NCBI GenBank assembly: GCA_035497315.1
Contig: DATJDU010000002.1
Span: 19,545 to 83,544, forward strand
DNA length: 64,000 nt
Source: Andeanibacterium sp035497315
GTDB lineage: Bacteria > Pseudomonadota > Alphaproteobacteria > Sphingomonadales > Sphingomonadaceae
Reading direction: 5' to 3'
Under the pieces are notes generated by a model. It did no database searches and had not been told where the DNA came from. It saw only the letters and a list, made by a program, of their open reading frames with translations. Shown one piece after another: positions 17,691-26,127 of the stretch (within the stretch, counting starts at the first letter, position 1; each line of letters opens with the position of its first letter). A program made the position numbers and the translations under genes.

Positions 17691-17876
17691 CTAGCTTTTC
17701 GAAGCCCCTTTGGGAAGGGCGGCGTTTTCGCCCGCTTCCCCGGCCGGATCGATGCCGGGATCGGTTGGCCCGCGCGCATCCATTTCCCTCGACTGGGCTT
17801 TGCGCCGGCGCAGGTTTTCCCTCAGCTTGGCGGCAAGCCGTTCTTCACGGGAGTGGGGGGCAGGAACATCCTTCAT
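17691..17876 (-). CDS. Small conserved hydrophilic protein
   Basis: 61 residues from ATG 17876 (MKDVPAPHSREERLAAKLRENLRRRK...). The arginine-rich helix REERLAAKLRENLRRRKAQ is a pattern I recognise from small uncharacterised proteins of sphingomonads; the remainder is Asp/Gly/Pro-rich. It lies 39 bp upstream of gpmA on the same strand. A longer frame reading back through the tRNA is spurious. Function unknown. Confidence 0.6.
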   Translation of the reverse strand: MKDVPAPHSREERLAAKLRENLRRRKAQSREMDARGPTDPGIDPAGEAGENAALPKGASKS

Positions 17877-17907
17877 CGCGAAAGGCCTTGCCGCAGCCGG
17901 GCAGTGC

Positions 17908-17936
17908 TTGACAAGCCCCCCGCGCCCCGCCAATAG
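17908..17936 (+). promoter_or_regulatory. Probable promoter of tRNA-Thr
   Basis: Perfect -35 hexamer TTGACA (17908-17913), 17-base spacer, and a weak -10 CAATAG (17931-17936), about 55 bases before the tRNA. The -35 and spacing are good; the -10 is poor, as is common in alphaproteobacteria. It lies in the region upstream of the minus-strand small gene start. Confidence 0.5.
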
Positions 17937-17990
17937 CGCGCCCCTGCCGGTCAGGGGCTTTGCGCCTTTGATCCGTGTCCGAAATGGTTG

Positions 17991-18065
<75 letters not shown>

Positions 18066-18098
18066 TTTCCCTTTTCCCGTGAAAATCGCGAGGTTTCC

Positions 18099-18148
18099 GT
18101 CACCCCGGGCGCGCATCGCCAGCGGCCCTGGCGCTTGCCGGGATGACG
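18099..18148. repeat. REP-like inverted repeat downstream of tRNA-Thr
   Basis: CGTCACCCCGG (18099-18109) and CCGGGATGACG (18138-18148) are inverted copies matching at 10 of 11 positions, around GCCAGCGGCCCTGGC, itself an inner hairpin. The CGTCA(T/C)CCCGG end motif is shared with the 63.6-kb repeat and related to the ileS element. It is immediately followed by a second hairpin, GGCCCCGGC TTTT GCCGAGGCC (18152-18173), which could slow transcription from the PRC gene but has no T-run. Confidence 0.65.
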
Positions 18149-18218
18149 AAGGGCCCCGGCTTTTGCCGAGGCCCCCGGGCCGTGACGGATGCGTCGGACT
18201 GTCCGGCCCGAATGCGGA

Positions 18219-18626
18219 TCAGTAGAATACGCCGTAATAGCGATAGAGGCCGTTGCCGAAATTCGCGTCGAACACGGGCACGGCATCCCGGGTGTAATAG
18301 GGCGCGTCGTGCAGCTTTTCCTTGTCGATGTTCACGACATAGCCGTCCTTGCCGGTGTCATAATCCAGCGCGTCCCAGGGAATCGGGTGATAGCTTTCGC
18401 CCAGGCCCAGGAAGCCGCCGAAGCTCATCACCGCATAATTCACCTTACCGCTGCGTTTGCCGATCATCAGATGGGCAATATGGCCCAGCTTTTCGCCATC
18501 GGTGGAATAGACTGCGGTGCCGTCCACCCTGTCGGACGAAATGAGGTCGGTCGTCTCGTCTCGTTCGACGGCACGGCGCCCTTCGGTGGCGCCGCGTGCG
18601 ATCGTGGTGTCGGTGGTCTGGTTCAT
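18219..18626 (-). CDS. PRC-barrel domain protein
   Basis: 135 residues from ATG 18626, which has a strong AGGAGGAG ribosome site. After a variable N terminus (MNQTTDTTIARGATEGRRAV) comes a PRC-barrel domain: LISSDRVDGTAVYSTDGEKLGHIAHLMIGKRSGKVNYAV, then FGGFLGLGESYHPIPWDAL and YVVNIDKEKL. Such stand-alone cytosolic PRC-barrel proteins are often stress-induced; their function is not defined. The C terminus is Tyr/Phe-rich (LYRYYGVFY). No clear operon partner. Confidence 0.85.
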   Translation of the reverse strand: MNQTTDTTIARGATEGRRAVERDETTDLISSDRVDGTAVYSTDGEKLGHIAHLMIGKRSGKVNYAVMSFGGFLGLGESYHPIPWDALDYDTGKDGYVVNIDKEKLHDAPYYTRDAVPVFDANFGNGLYRYYGVFY

Positions 18627-18819
18627 GGTGCATCTCCTCCTTTGCTTTGGCATTGCAGGAAAGGCGCTGGCTGGCCGCGAGGCCGATTCGCGGCGCGCGC
18701 CTGATGTCGCCCGCGATGCTGCCATTCGCCTCTACAAGATCAACGAGACGCGGGAGGAACTGTTCCGGCGCTCACCGCAGCCAGGGCGCGGACTGGCGGA
18801 CCGGGGCGAAAAATCCGCG

Positions 18820-19110
18820 TCAGGCCCGCAGATCGGCCCATTCGGGGTGCCGTTCGAATTGTGCGGCGACATAGGAACATTGCGGCGCGATGCGGAAATT
18901 CTGTTCGCGCGCGTCGGCGATCAGCGCTTTCACCAATTCGCCGGCGATCCCGCGCCCGCCAATCTCTTTGGGCACGATGGTGTGTTCGGCCGTGCGGACA
19001 TCGCCATGCTGAACCCAGGTGAGGCGGCCGATGAAGTGGCTGTCCGCCGGGTGGGCGCGATATTCGCCATGGTCGCTATGATCGATGCGGGTGATGGTTA
19101 CGCCTTCCAT
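18820..19110 (-). CDS. Small GNAT-like acetyltransferase (COG2388/YjdJ type)
   Basis: 96 residues from ATG 19110 with AAGGAG ahead. This is the short, minimal GNAT fold: ITRIDHSDHGEYRAH, RLTWVQHGDVRTAEHTIVPKEIGGRGIAGELVKALIADARE with the acetyl-CoA loop GGRGIA, then IAPQCSYVAAQFERHPEWADL, the family's C-terminal signature. Substrate unknown. Divergent from the threonine aldolase gene (63 bp between starts); both may share a control region. Confidence 0.85.
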   Translation of the reverse strand: MEGVTITRIDHSDHGEYRAHPADSHFIGRLTWVQHGDVRTAEHTIVPKEIGGRGIAGELVKALIADAREQNFRIAPQCSYVAAQFERHPEWADLRA

Positions 19111-19173
19111 GGGGACTCCTTCTGCCTTGCGGGGAATCTTGCACAAGCATCGGCCCGGGTCCATGGCGCTGCG

Positions 19174-20169
19174 ATGCAGTTCCTCTCCGACAATGCGGCG
19201 CGCGTGCACCCGGCGGTGTGGGCGGCAATGCAGGCTGCCGATTCGGCGGATCGCCCCTATGACGCAGATGCCCTGTCCCAGCGGCTGGACGCGGCATTCT
19301 CACGGCTTTTCGGGCAGGATGTGGCGGCGATCTGGGTCGCCACCGGCACGGCGGCCAATTGCCTTGCGCTGGCCACCATGGCGCAGCCGCATGGCGGGGT
19401 GATCTGCCACCGCGAGGCGCATATCGAGATGGACGAATGCGGCGCGCCCGGCTTCTTTCTCCATGGCGCCAAGCTGCTGCTGGCCGATGGAGAAGGGGCG
19501 AAACTGACGCCGGAGGGCATCGGCGCCGTGCTGGCGGGGATCACACGCGGGGTGCACCAGGTGCCCGCCCACGCGATCTCGATTACCCAGGCGAGCGAAT
19601 ATGGGCGGGCCTATCGCCCGGCAGAACTCGCCGCCATCGGCGCTCTGGCGAAACAGCATGGGCTGGGCTTTCATATGGATGGCGCGCGCTTTGCCAATGC
19701 CACGGCGTTCCTCGGCTGCACGCCTGCCGAATCGGCCGGGCCGGTCGATGCGTTGAGCTTCGGCTGCGTGAAGAACGGCGGGCTGGATGCCGAAGCGATC
19801 GTGTTCTTCGATCCCGCACAGGCCGATCTTGCCCGCTGGCGCCGCAAGCGCGCCGGGCATCTGCAATCCAAGGGGCGTTATCTTGCCGCGCAGCTGCTGG
19901 CGCTCGTCGAAGAAGGCCTCTGGCTGGAGAATGCGCGGGCGGCCAATGCGGCGGCACGCGAAGTGGCAAGCGGCGCGGCGGACAGGTTGCTCCATCCGGT
20001 GGAAGCGAATGAAGTATTCCTGCGCATGACGGGGGCCGAACGCGAGGCTTTGCGCGCGCAGGGCTTCGCCTTTTACGATTGGGACGATCAGGCCGTGCGC
20101 ATGGTTGCCGCATGGGACACACAGGCGGAACACGCCGCCGCGCTCACCCGCGCGATTGCCGCCCTATGA
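19174..20169 (+). CDS. ltaE: Low-specificity L-threonine aldolase
   Basis: 331 residues from ATG 19174 (MQFLSDNAARVHPAV); upstream frame extending to 18517 has no homology and overlaps other genes. PLP fold-type I enzyme splitting threonine/allo-threonine into glycine and acetaldehyde. Features: WVATGTAANCLAL, HREAHIEMDECGAPGFF, GLGFHMDGARFANA, and the PLP lysine in LSFGCVKNGGLDAEAIVFF; the KNG form is that of the Pseudomonas-type enzymes. It overlaps the EamA transporter start by four bases (ATGA), implying co-translation. Confidence 0.88.
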   Translation: MQFLSDNAARVHPAVWAAMQAADSADRPYDADALSQRLDAAFSRLFGQDVAAIWVATGTAANCLALATMAQPHGGVICHREAHIEMDECGAPGFFLHGAKLLLADGEGAKLTPEGIGAVLAGITRGVHQVPAHAISITQASEYGRAYRPAELAAIGALAKQHGLGFHMDGARFANATAFLGCTPAESAGPVDALSFGCVKNGGLDAEAIVFFDPAQADLARWRRKRAGHLQSKGRYLAAQLLALVEEGLWLENARAANAAAREVASGAADRLLHPVEANEVFLRMTGAEREALRAQGFAFYDWDDQAVRMVAAWDTQAEHAAALTRAIAAL

Positions 20170-21116
20170 GCGATTCGTCCGGCGCTGGCCCGGCACAAAC
20201 GCTGCTGCGGCCCGCCATCCTCATCCCTTTCACGCTCACTGCGCTGATCTGGGGCGGTACCTGGTTCGCGATCAAGGACCAGCTTCATGCCGCGCCGGCC
20301 AGCTGGTCGGTCACCTGGCGATTCGTGGTGGCAGCCATCGGCATGGGTGTGCTGGTGCTGGCGCGCAGGCAGAGCTTCCGCATGAGCCGCGCCGGCCATG
20401 TTGTGGCGGCCCTGTTCGGGCTCACCCAGTTCTGCCTCAATTTCAATCTGCTCTACCGGGCGGAGGCCTATCTCACCTCGGGCATCGTCGCGGTGATGTT
20501 CGCCATGCTGATGCTGCCCAATGCGCTGCTGGCGCGGGTGTTCCTGGGAATCAGGGTGACGGGGCGCTTCATCGCGGGAACCCTGGTGGCGCTGGCGGGT
20601 ATCGGCCTGCTGCTGCTCCACGAAACACGGGTCGCGGCTGCGGCTGGCGGGCTGGGTGGCGGGCCGGGCGGCGGGGTCGCTACCGGCATCGCGCTTGCCT
20701 GTGCCTCGATCCTCGCGGCCTCGATTGCCAATGTCATGCAGGCGGGAAAGGTGGCGCGGCAGCAGCCGATTCTGGCGATGTTGTTCTGGTCGTTGCTCTG
20801 GGGCGCGTTGGGCGATTTCTGTACAGCCCTGGTGCTTGTGGGGCCCCCTGTGCTCCCTTTGAGCACGCGTTACCTTGCCGGTGTGCTATATCTCGGAATC
20901 ATGGGGTCTGTCGTAACATTTCCCTTGTATTTCAGTCTGATTAGGCAGCTCGGCCCGGGCCGGGCGGCCTATAATGGCGTGGTGGTGCCGATCGTCGCCA
21001 TGCTGATCTCCACCCTCGTGGAAGGCTATCGCTGGTCGTGGCTTTCGGCCGCCGGGGCAGTGCTGGCGCTGATGGGAATGGTGCTGGCGCTGAGGGCACG
21101 CAGCCCCTCCCGATAG
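20166..21116 (+). CDS. EamA/DMT-superfamily transporter
   Basis: 316 residues from ATG 20166. About ten membrane spans in two EamA repeats (roughly residues 15-150 and 175-310); the first repeat shows LTALIWGGTWFAIKDQL and YLTSGIVAVMFAMLMLPNALLA, the second YLGIMGSVVTFPLYFSLIRQLGPGRAAY...PIVAMLIS. These are drug/metabolite exporters, often of amino acids or metabolites. Coupling to threonine aldolase makes an amino-acid substrate conceivable, but that is a guess. Its last 91 bp overlap the 3' end of the convergent epimerase gene. Confidence 0.9.
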   Translation: MSDSSGAGPAQTLLRPAILIPFTLTALIWGGTWFAIKDQLHAAPASWSVTWRFVVAAIGMGVLVLARRQSFRMSRAGHVVAALFGLTQFCLNFNLLYRAEAYLTSGIVAVMFAMLMLPNALLARVFLGIRVTGRFIAGTLVALAGIGLLLLHETRVAAAAGGLGGGPGGGVATGIALACASILAASIANVMQAGKVARQQPILAMLFWSLLWGALGDFCTALVLVGPPVLPLSTRYLAGVLYLGIMGSVVTFPLYFSLIRQLGPGRAAYNGVVVPIVAMLISTLVEGYRWSWLSAAGAVLALMGMVLALRARSPSR

Positions 21117-21862
21117 GTCGGGAAGGCGGGTTTCCAGCCCAGAACCCGCTTGGCCCTGGCATTCGCGATTCGGCGATTTTCCGCATAGAAAGCAAGGGCT
21201 TGTGCGCTAAGCTCTGCTTCCTCAAGCGTCACCAGAGGGGGTGGGGAGAGGCGCAGCAGGCGGCAGGCTTCCTCGATCACCTCGTTCTGGGAACAGGGGT
21301 AATCATCCGCCAGATTATAGGCCCCGGCCGGCGCGTTGACCGCCTTCACCACCCCGCTGGCGATATCCTCCACATGTACCCGGCTGAATACCTGTCCAGG
21401 CAAGGAAATCCGCCGCGCCTTGCCTTCACGCACCCGCTCCAGCGCACTCCTCCCCGGCCCGTAAATGCCCGGCAGGCGGAACACATGCGCACCCATTTCC
21501 AGCCAGCACGCATCGATTCGCGCCCGCGCCATGCGCCTGCCGCCGCCGGTTGGCGCAGTCTCGTCGATCCATGCCCCGCCCGTGTCGCCATAGACGCCGG
21601 TGGACGACAGATAGCCCAGCCAGCGCCCGGCCAGCGCATCGCCATATCGCTCCAGTACCGGGTCCAGCCCGCTCTGCGGGTCGGGCGGGACGGAGGAGAT
21701 CACATGGCTCGCGAGGTCCAGCGCGTCATGCACGGCCTGCGTGTTGTCTAACGAAATGTTGCCCCGGCTGCCCGTGGCATCGACCTGCCAGCCCTGCATC
21801 CGCAGGTCCCTGGCGATGTAGCCTGCAGTGTATCCCAGGCCGAAGATCAGGAAATGCGCCAT
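21026..21862 (-). CDS. NAD(P)-dependent epimerase/dehydratase-like (YeeZ-like SDR)
   Basis: 278 residues. Rossmann start HFLIFGLGYTAGYIARDL, then YLSSTGVYGDTGGAWIDET (SDR Ser/Tyr region, YGD), RLPGIYGPGRSALERV, VHVEDIASGVVKAV and AYNLADDYPCSQNEV. This is the extended SDR branch around YeeZ; the substrate is unknown. The final ~30 codons run into the convergent EamA gene; because the homologous fold ends around GWKPAFPTYREGLRAL, the overlapping tail may be an unconserved extension. Divergent from pepN with 52 bp between starts. Confidence 0.82.
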   Translation of the reverse strand: MAHFLIFGLGYTAGYIARDLRMQGWQVDATGSRGNISLDNTQAVHDALDLASHVISSVPPDPQSGLDPVLERYGDALAGRWLGYLSSTGVYGDTGGAWIDETAPTGGGRRMARARIDACWLEMGAHVFRLPGIYGPGRSALERVREGKARRISLPGQVFSRVHVEDIASGVVKAVNAPAGAYNLADDYPCSQNEVIEEACRLLRLSPPPLVTLEEAELSAQALAFYAENRRIANARAKRVLGWKPAFPTYREGLRALSASTIPISASTAPAAESHDQR

Positions 21863-21914
21863 GCGCCCAATCTAGCCATTGGATGCGGCCTGCAAAGCAC
21901 TTAAGTGCGAAGCC

Positions 21915-24560
21915 ATGGATATTGTGACCAACCCCGAGATGGCCGACGCGGTCGAAACACCCCACGCTCCGACTGTTACCCGACGAGAAGACTATCGCCC
22001 GCCTGCATGGCTGGTGCCGGAAGTGTCGCTCGATTTCGCGCTGGGGCTGGAAAAGACGCGTATCCATGCGGAACTCAAGGTCGCGGCCAACCCCGCCGCT
22101 GCGAAGGACACCACGATCCGCCTCAATGGCGATGGGCTCGCCCCGCTGGAAGTGCTGGTCGATGGCGAGGCGCTCAACAGCTGGCGGCTGGAGCGGGGCG
22201 ATCTGCTGATCGACCTGCCGGGCAATGCCCACACGCTGGAGATCGTTACGGAGATCGATCCTTCGCACAATACCCAGCTCATGGGCCTCTATGCGTCGAA
22301 CGGGATGCTGTGCACCCAATGCGAGGCCGAAGGTTTTCGCCGCATCACTTTCTTCCCTGACCGCCCGGACGTGCTCAGCACCTATCGAGTGCGCATGGCG
22401 GGGGAAAAAGCGGCCTTCCCGGTGTTGCTGTCCAACGGTAATCTCGAGGCATCGGGCGAGAATGCCGACGGCACCCACTGGGCCGAATGGCACGATCCAT
22501 GGCCCAAGCCGTGCTATCTTTTTGCGCTGGTGGCGGGCGATCTGGTCGCCAGGCGCGACAGCTTCACCACCATGGGCGGGCGCGAGGTCGAACTGAACAT
22601 CTGGGTGCGCCCCGGCGATCTCGACCGGACGGACCATGCCATGCGTTCCCTGATCAAGAGCATGGAATGGGACGAGCAGGTCTTTGGCCGCGAATATGAT
22701 CTCGACCTGTTCAACATTGTTGCTGTCAGCGATTTCAACATGGGCGCGATGGAGAACAAGGGGCTCAATGTCTTCAACACGCGCTACGTCCTGGCAGACC
22801 CCGAAACCGCGACCGATGCCGATTATGACGGCATCGAAAGCGTGATCGCCCACGAATATTTCCATAATTGGTCAGGCAATCGCGTGACCTGCCGCGACTG
22901 GTTCCAGCTCTCCCTGAAAGAGGGCTTCACTGTGCTGCGCGACCAGCTGTTCAGCCAGGACATGGGTTCGGCGGCGGTAAAGCGGATCGAGGATGTGCGC
23001 GTGCTGCGCGCCGCCCAGTTCCCCGAGGATTCCGGCCCGCTGGCCCATCCGATCCGGCCGGATTCCTATCAGGAAATCTCTAACTTCTACACTGCCACGG
23101 TCTATAACAAGGGCGCCGAAGTGATCCGAATGATGCGGACCATTGCCGGCCCCGAACGCTTTCGTAAAGGCAGCGACCTCTATTTCGAACGCCACGATGG
23201 CGAAGCCGCGACCTGTGAGGATTTCGTCAAGGCGATTGAGGACGGCGCAGGGCTGGACCTTGCGCAGTTCCGCCTGTGGTATTCGCAGGCCGGCACCCCG
23301 AAGGTGACCGTGCGGCTGGAGCATTCGGGCGACACTGCCACGCTGCATCTTGCCCAGACCGTGCCCGCCACGCCGGGCCAGACGGCGAAGCAGCCCATGG
23401 TGATCCCGCTGCGCCTTGCCCTGTTCGACCGCACAAGCGGCATTCATCGCGGGGAGGAACTGGTGGTGCTGAAGGATGCGGAGATGAGCCTCTCCTTCTC
23501 CGGCTTTGCCAAGCCGCCCGTGCTGTCGATCAATCGCGGCTTTTCCGCTCCGGTCTCGATCGAGCGGGAGATGAGCCATGAAGATCTCGTTTTCCTTGCC
23601 GCGAAGGATAACGATCCTTTCGCCCGCTACGAAGCGATGCAGGAACTGACCGTGGGCCATCTCACCGCCGCGCAGGGCGGATCGCTGGACGACGCTGCCC
23701 GTCTGGCCGGCCGAGAGGCGATCGCCGCTGCGCTGGGCGCTGTCCTGACGGACCCGGCGTTGGACGATCTGATGCGCGGGGAGCTGCTGCTGTTGCCGAG
23801 CCAGGCCTATCTGTCCGAGCAATTGCTCATCTCCGATCCGGCCGCGGTTCATGCCGAGCGGGAGGGCCTCAAGGCCTGGCTCGGCGCGCAGCTGGAGGCG
23901 GAATTCACGGCACTCTACGCTCGCGCATTGGCTGTACCCTACAGTCTTGAGGCAGAGTCACGCGGCGCGCGCAAGGTGAAGGCGCAGGCGCTGGTCTATC
24001 TTGCCGGTGCCGTGCCCGACAAGGCGGCCCAATTGGCGGCGGCCCAATATCGCGCGGCCGACAATATGACCGACCGACAGGGTGCGCTGATGGTGCTCGC
24101 CGGGCTGGACTCGCCCCAAGCCGCTGGCGCGCGCGAGGAACTGCTGGCCGATTTCCACGCCCGCTATGCCGGCAATGCGCTGGTGATCGACAAATGGTTC
24201 TCGCTGCAGGCGCAATCGCTTCATCCGCAAGCACTTGAGCATGTGAAGGCGCTGGCGCAGCATGAGGACTTCACGCTCAAGAACCCCAACCGGGTGCGTT
24301 CGCTATACATGGGTTTCGCTGTGAACCCGCATGCATTCCACGCGGCGGATGGCGAGGGCTATCGGATGATCGCGGATCTGATTCTCGCGCTCGACCCACT
24401 CAACGCGCAGACGGCGGCGCGCTTCGTGCCTCCGCTGGGCCGTTGGCGTCGGATCGAGCCGAAGCGAGCAGCAATGATGCGCGCCGAACTGGAACGGATA
24501 GCGGCCACGCCGAATCTTTCGGCCGACACTTATGAGCAGGTGATCAAGAGCCTTGGCTGA
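21915..24560 (+). CDS. pepN: Aminopeptidase N (M1 family, cytosolic)
   Basis: 881 residues from ATG 21915; an earlier in-frame start at 21879 adds a short unconserved tail. Zinc metallo-aminopeptidase releasing N-terminal residues from peptides. Exopeptidase motif GAMENKGLNVFN; zinc site HEYFH at 313-317 with the third ligand Glu at 336 (SLKEGFTVLRDQ); the SGNRVTCRDWFQ stretch between them is typical of the E. coli PepN branch. No signal peptide, so cytosolic. The pgeF gene starts inside its last codons. Confidence 0.95.
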   Translation: MDIVTNPEMADAVETPHAPTVTRREDYRPPAWLVPEVSLDFALGLEKTRIHAELKVAANPAAAKDTTIRLNGDGLAPLEVLVDGEALNSWRLERGDLLIDLPGNAHTLEIVTEIDPSHNTQLMGLYASNGMLCTQCEAEGFRRITFFPDRPDVLSTYRVRMAGEKAAFPVLLSNGNLEASGENADGTHWAEWHDPWPKPCYLFALVAGDLVARRDSFTTMGGREVELNIWVRPGDLDRTDHAMRSLIKSMEWDEQVFGREYDLDLFNIVAVSDFNMGAMENKGLNVFNTRYVLADPETATDADYDGIESVIAHEYFHNWSGNRVTCRDWFQLSLKEGFTVLRDQLFSQDMGSAAVKRIEDVRVLRAAQFPEDSGPLAHPIRPDSYQEISNFYTATVYNKGAEVIRMMRTIAGPERFRKGSDLYFERHDGEAATCEDFVKAIEDGAGLDLAQFRLWYSQAGTPKVTVRLEHSGDTATLHLAQTVPATPGQTAKQPMVIPLRLALFDRTSGIHRGEELVVLKDAEMSLSFSGFAKPPVLSINRGFSAPVSIEREMSHEDLVFLAAKDNDPFARYEAMQELTVGHLTAAQGGSLDDAARLAGREAIAAALGAVLTDPALDDLMRGELLLLPSQAYLSEQLLISDPAAVHAEREGLKAWLGAQLEAEFTALYARALAVPYSLEAESRGARKVKAQALVYLAGAVPDKAAQLAAAQYRAADNMTDRQGALMVLAGLDSPQAAGAREELLADFHARYAGNALVIDKWFSLQAQSLHPQALEHVKALAQHEDFTLKNPNRVRSLYMGFAVNPHAFHAADGEGYRMIADLILALDPLNAQTAARFVPPLGRWRRIEPKRAAMMRAELERIAATPNLSADTYEQVIKSLG

Positions 24561-25326
24561 CATCGATCCCGTCAAGGTAAACCATGCCGCGGTATTGGAG
24601 GGCGTTCAGCATGGCTTCCTGGGCCGCAGGGGCGGCGTTTCGAGCGGCCTGGTAGCCGGGCTCAATGTCGGCTTCGGCGCGGGTGACGATCCCGCCGCCG
24701 TAATGGAGAATCGCCGCCGGGCCGGCGATGCCGTGTTGCCGGATGCTCCATTGGTGGCCGTTCACCAAATCCATTCGGCGATCTGCGCGACGGTGAAAGA
24801 ACTCTGGGACGACGATCATCGCCCCACTGCCGATGCGCTTGTCACTGGCCGCCCTGGCACGCTGATTGGAATCGTCACCGCCGATTGCGCGCCGATCCTG
24901 CTGGCTGACCGTGAGGCGGGGGTGATCGGCGCTGCGCATGCCGGCTGGCGCGGTGCCCATGGCGGGGTGGTTGAGGCGACAGTGAAGGCGATGGAAGCGC
25001 TGGGCGCCCGGGCAGAACGGATTTCGGCTGCGATTGGCCCCTGTATTGCCCAGGCTAGTTATGAAGTGGCCGAAGATTTCCGTGCCAGTTTCACACCTGA
25101 AGACGAGCGCTTCTTCACACAGGGCCGGGCAGGGCACTATCGGTTCGATCTCGAATCCTACGTCGCCTCCCGGCTTCGAGGGGCTGGTGTGGACAAGGTG
25201 GAAGGGCTTGGCCTCGACACATATACCGAAGAAGAAGACTTTTTCTCTTTCCGCCGCTCGACCCATCGTGCCGAGCCCAATTATGGGCGGCAATTCTCCC
25301 TGATTGGCCTGCCTTTTCGGGTCTAG
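24553..25326 (+). CDS. pgeF: Purine nucleoside phosphorylase/laccase-domain protein
   Basis: 257 residues starting at TTG 24553, eight bases inside pepN; no ATG precedes the conserved N-terminal HGFLGRRGGVSSG, so a TTG start is likely. Family motifs: GGVSSG..AGLNVG, VHQIHS, TADCAPILLAD, AAHAGWRG (metal-binding His/Cys) and GPCIAQASYEV. The family (YfiH/DUF152) was described as polyphenol oxidase, as purine nucleoside phosphorylase, and as the enzyme correcting mis-incorporated L-Ser in peptidoglycan precursors. Coupled to pepN. Confidence 0.9.
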   Translation: MADIDPVKVNHAAVLEGVQHGFLGRRGGVSSGLVAGLNVGFGAGDDPAAVMENRRRAGDAVLPDAPLVAVHQIHSAICATVKELWDDDHRPTADALVTGRPGTLIGIVTADCAPILLADREAGVIGAAHAGWRGAHGGVVEATVKAMEALGARAERISAAIGPCIAQASYEVAEDFRASFTPEDERFFTQGRAGHYRFDLESYVASRLRGAGVDKVEGLGLDTYTEEEDFFSFRRSTHRAEPNYGRQFSLIGLPFRV

Positions 25327-25534
25327 CTGCGAGAGGGTCGCAAAACCGCCAAAATGCCTGTTGGCATAGGGACGCCTCTCGTCTATCAGCCCGCCCAAGT
25401 CGGCATTGGCAGCGGGCGTCAGACCTGTGTCCAATGCTTGCGGCGGGGGCTTCCTGAACGCGCGACTTTTATTGGTTTTCCCGGCCATGCCGGCGGAATG
25501 TCCGCCGGTCAGGCCGACAGGCAAGGCAAGGTTG

Positions 25535-26110
25535 ATGGCAGATACGACTGGCACCGCAGACCCGGCAGAGATCGCCGGGACGGAAGGTGAAGGCATCCGG
25601 CGCCGGGACTTCATCAATATCGCGGCAGTCGGCGCCGCTGGCGTTGGTGGCATTGCGACGCTCGTTCCCCTGATCAGCCAGATGGCTCCGTCGAAGGACG
25701 TGCTGGCAGAAAGCTCGACTGAGGTCGATGTTAGCGCGATTCAGCCGGGTCAGGCGATCAAGGCGATCTTCCGCAAGCAGCCGCTGTTCATCCGTAACCT
25801 CACAGCGAAAGAAATCGCCGAGGCGAATGCGGTTGACGTGGCCAGCCTGCGCGATCCGCAGACGCTGGATGAGCGTACCAAGCCGGGCAAGGAAAACTGG
25901 CTCATCACCATGGGCGTCTGCACCCATCTGGGCTGCGTGCCGCTCGGTGCCGCCGAAGGCGAAGTGAAGGGCGAGTTCGGCGGATATTTCTGCCCTTGCC
26001 ACGGCTCTTCCTACGATACGGCTGCGCGCATCCGTAAAGGTCCGGCTCCCAAGAACCTGGAAGTGCCGGAATATGAATTCACCTCCGACACTGTCGTGAA
26101 GATCGGCTGA
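25535..26110 (+). CDS. petA: Ubiquinol-cytochrome c reductase, Rieske iron-sulfur subunit
   Basis: 191 residues from ATG 25535 (MADTTGTADPAEIAG); upstream codons in frame are unconserved. RRRDFINIAAVGAAGVGGIATLVPLI is the Tat-type signal anchor. The [2Fe-2S] cluster boxes are complete: CTHLGC (Cys129, His131) and CPCHGS (Cys153, His156), with the second Cys of each box forming the disulfide. First gene of petABC (fbcFBC), 17 bp before cytochrome b. About 210 bp of non-coding sequence upstream should hold the operon promoter. Confidence 0.97.
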   Translation: MADTTGTADPAEIAGTEGEGIRRRDFINIAAVGAAGVGGIATLVPLISQMAPSKDVLAESSTEVDVSAIQPGQAIKAIFRKQPLFIRNLTAKEIAEANAVDVASLRDPQTLDERTKPGKENWLITMGVCTHLGCVPLGAAEGEVKGEFGGYFCPCHGSSYDTAARIRKGPAPKNLEVPEYEFTSDTVVKIG

Positions 26111-26127
26111 GGCGAAAGAGAGAGATC

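Noticed and set aside
18152..18173. Terminator for the PRC-barrel gene
   Set aside because: The hairpin is sound, but no T-run follows it on either strand, so it was left as part of the repeat region.
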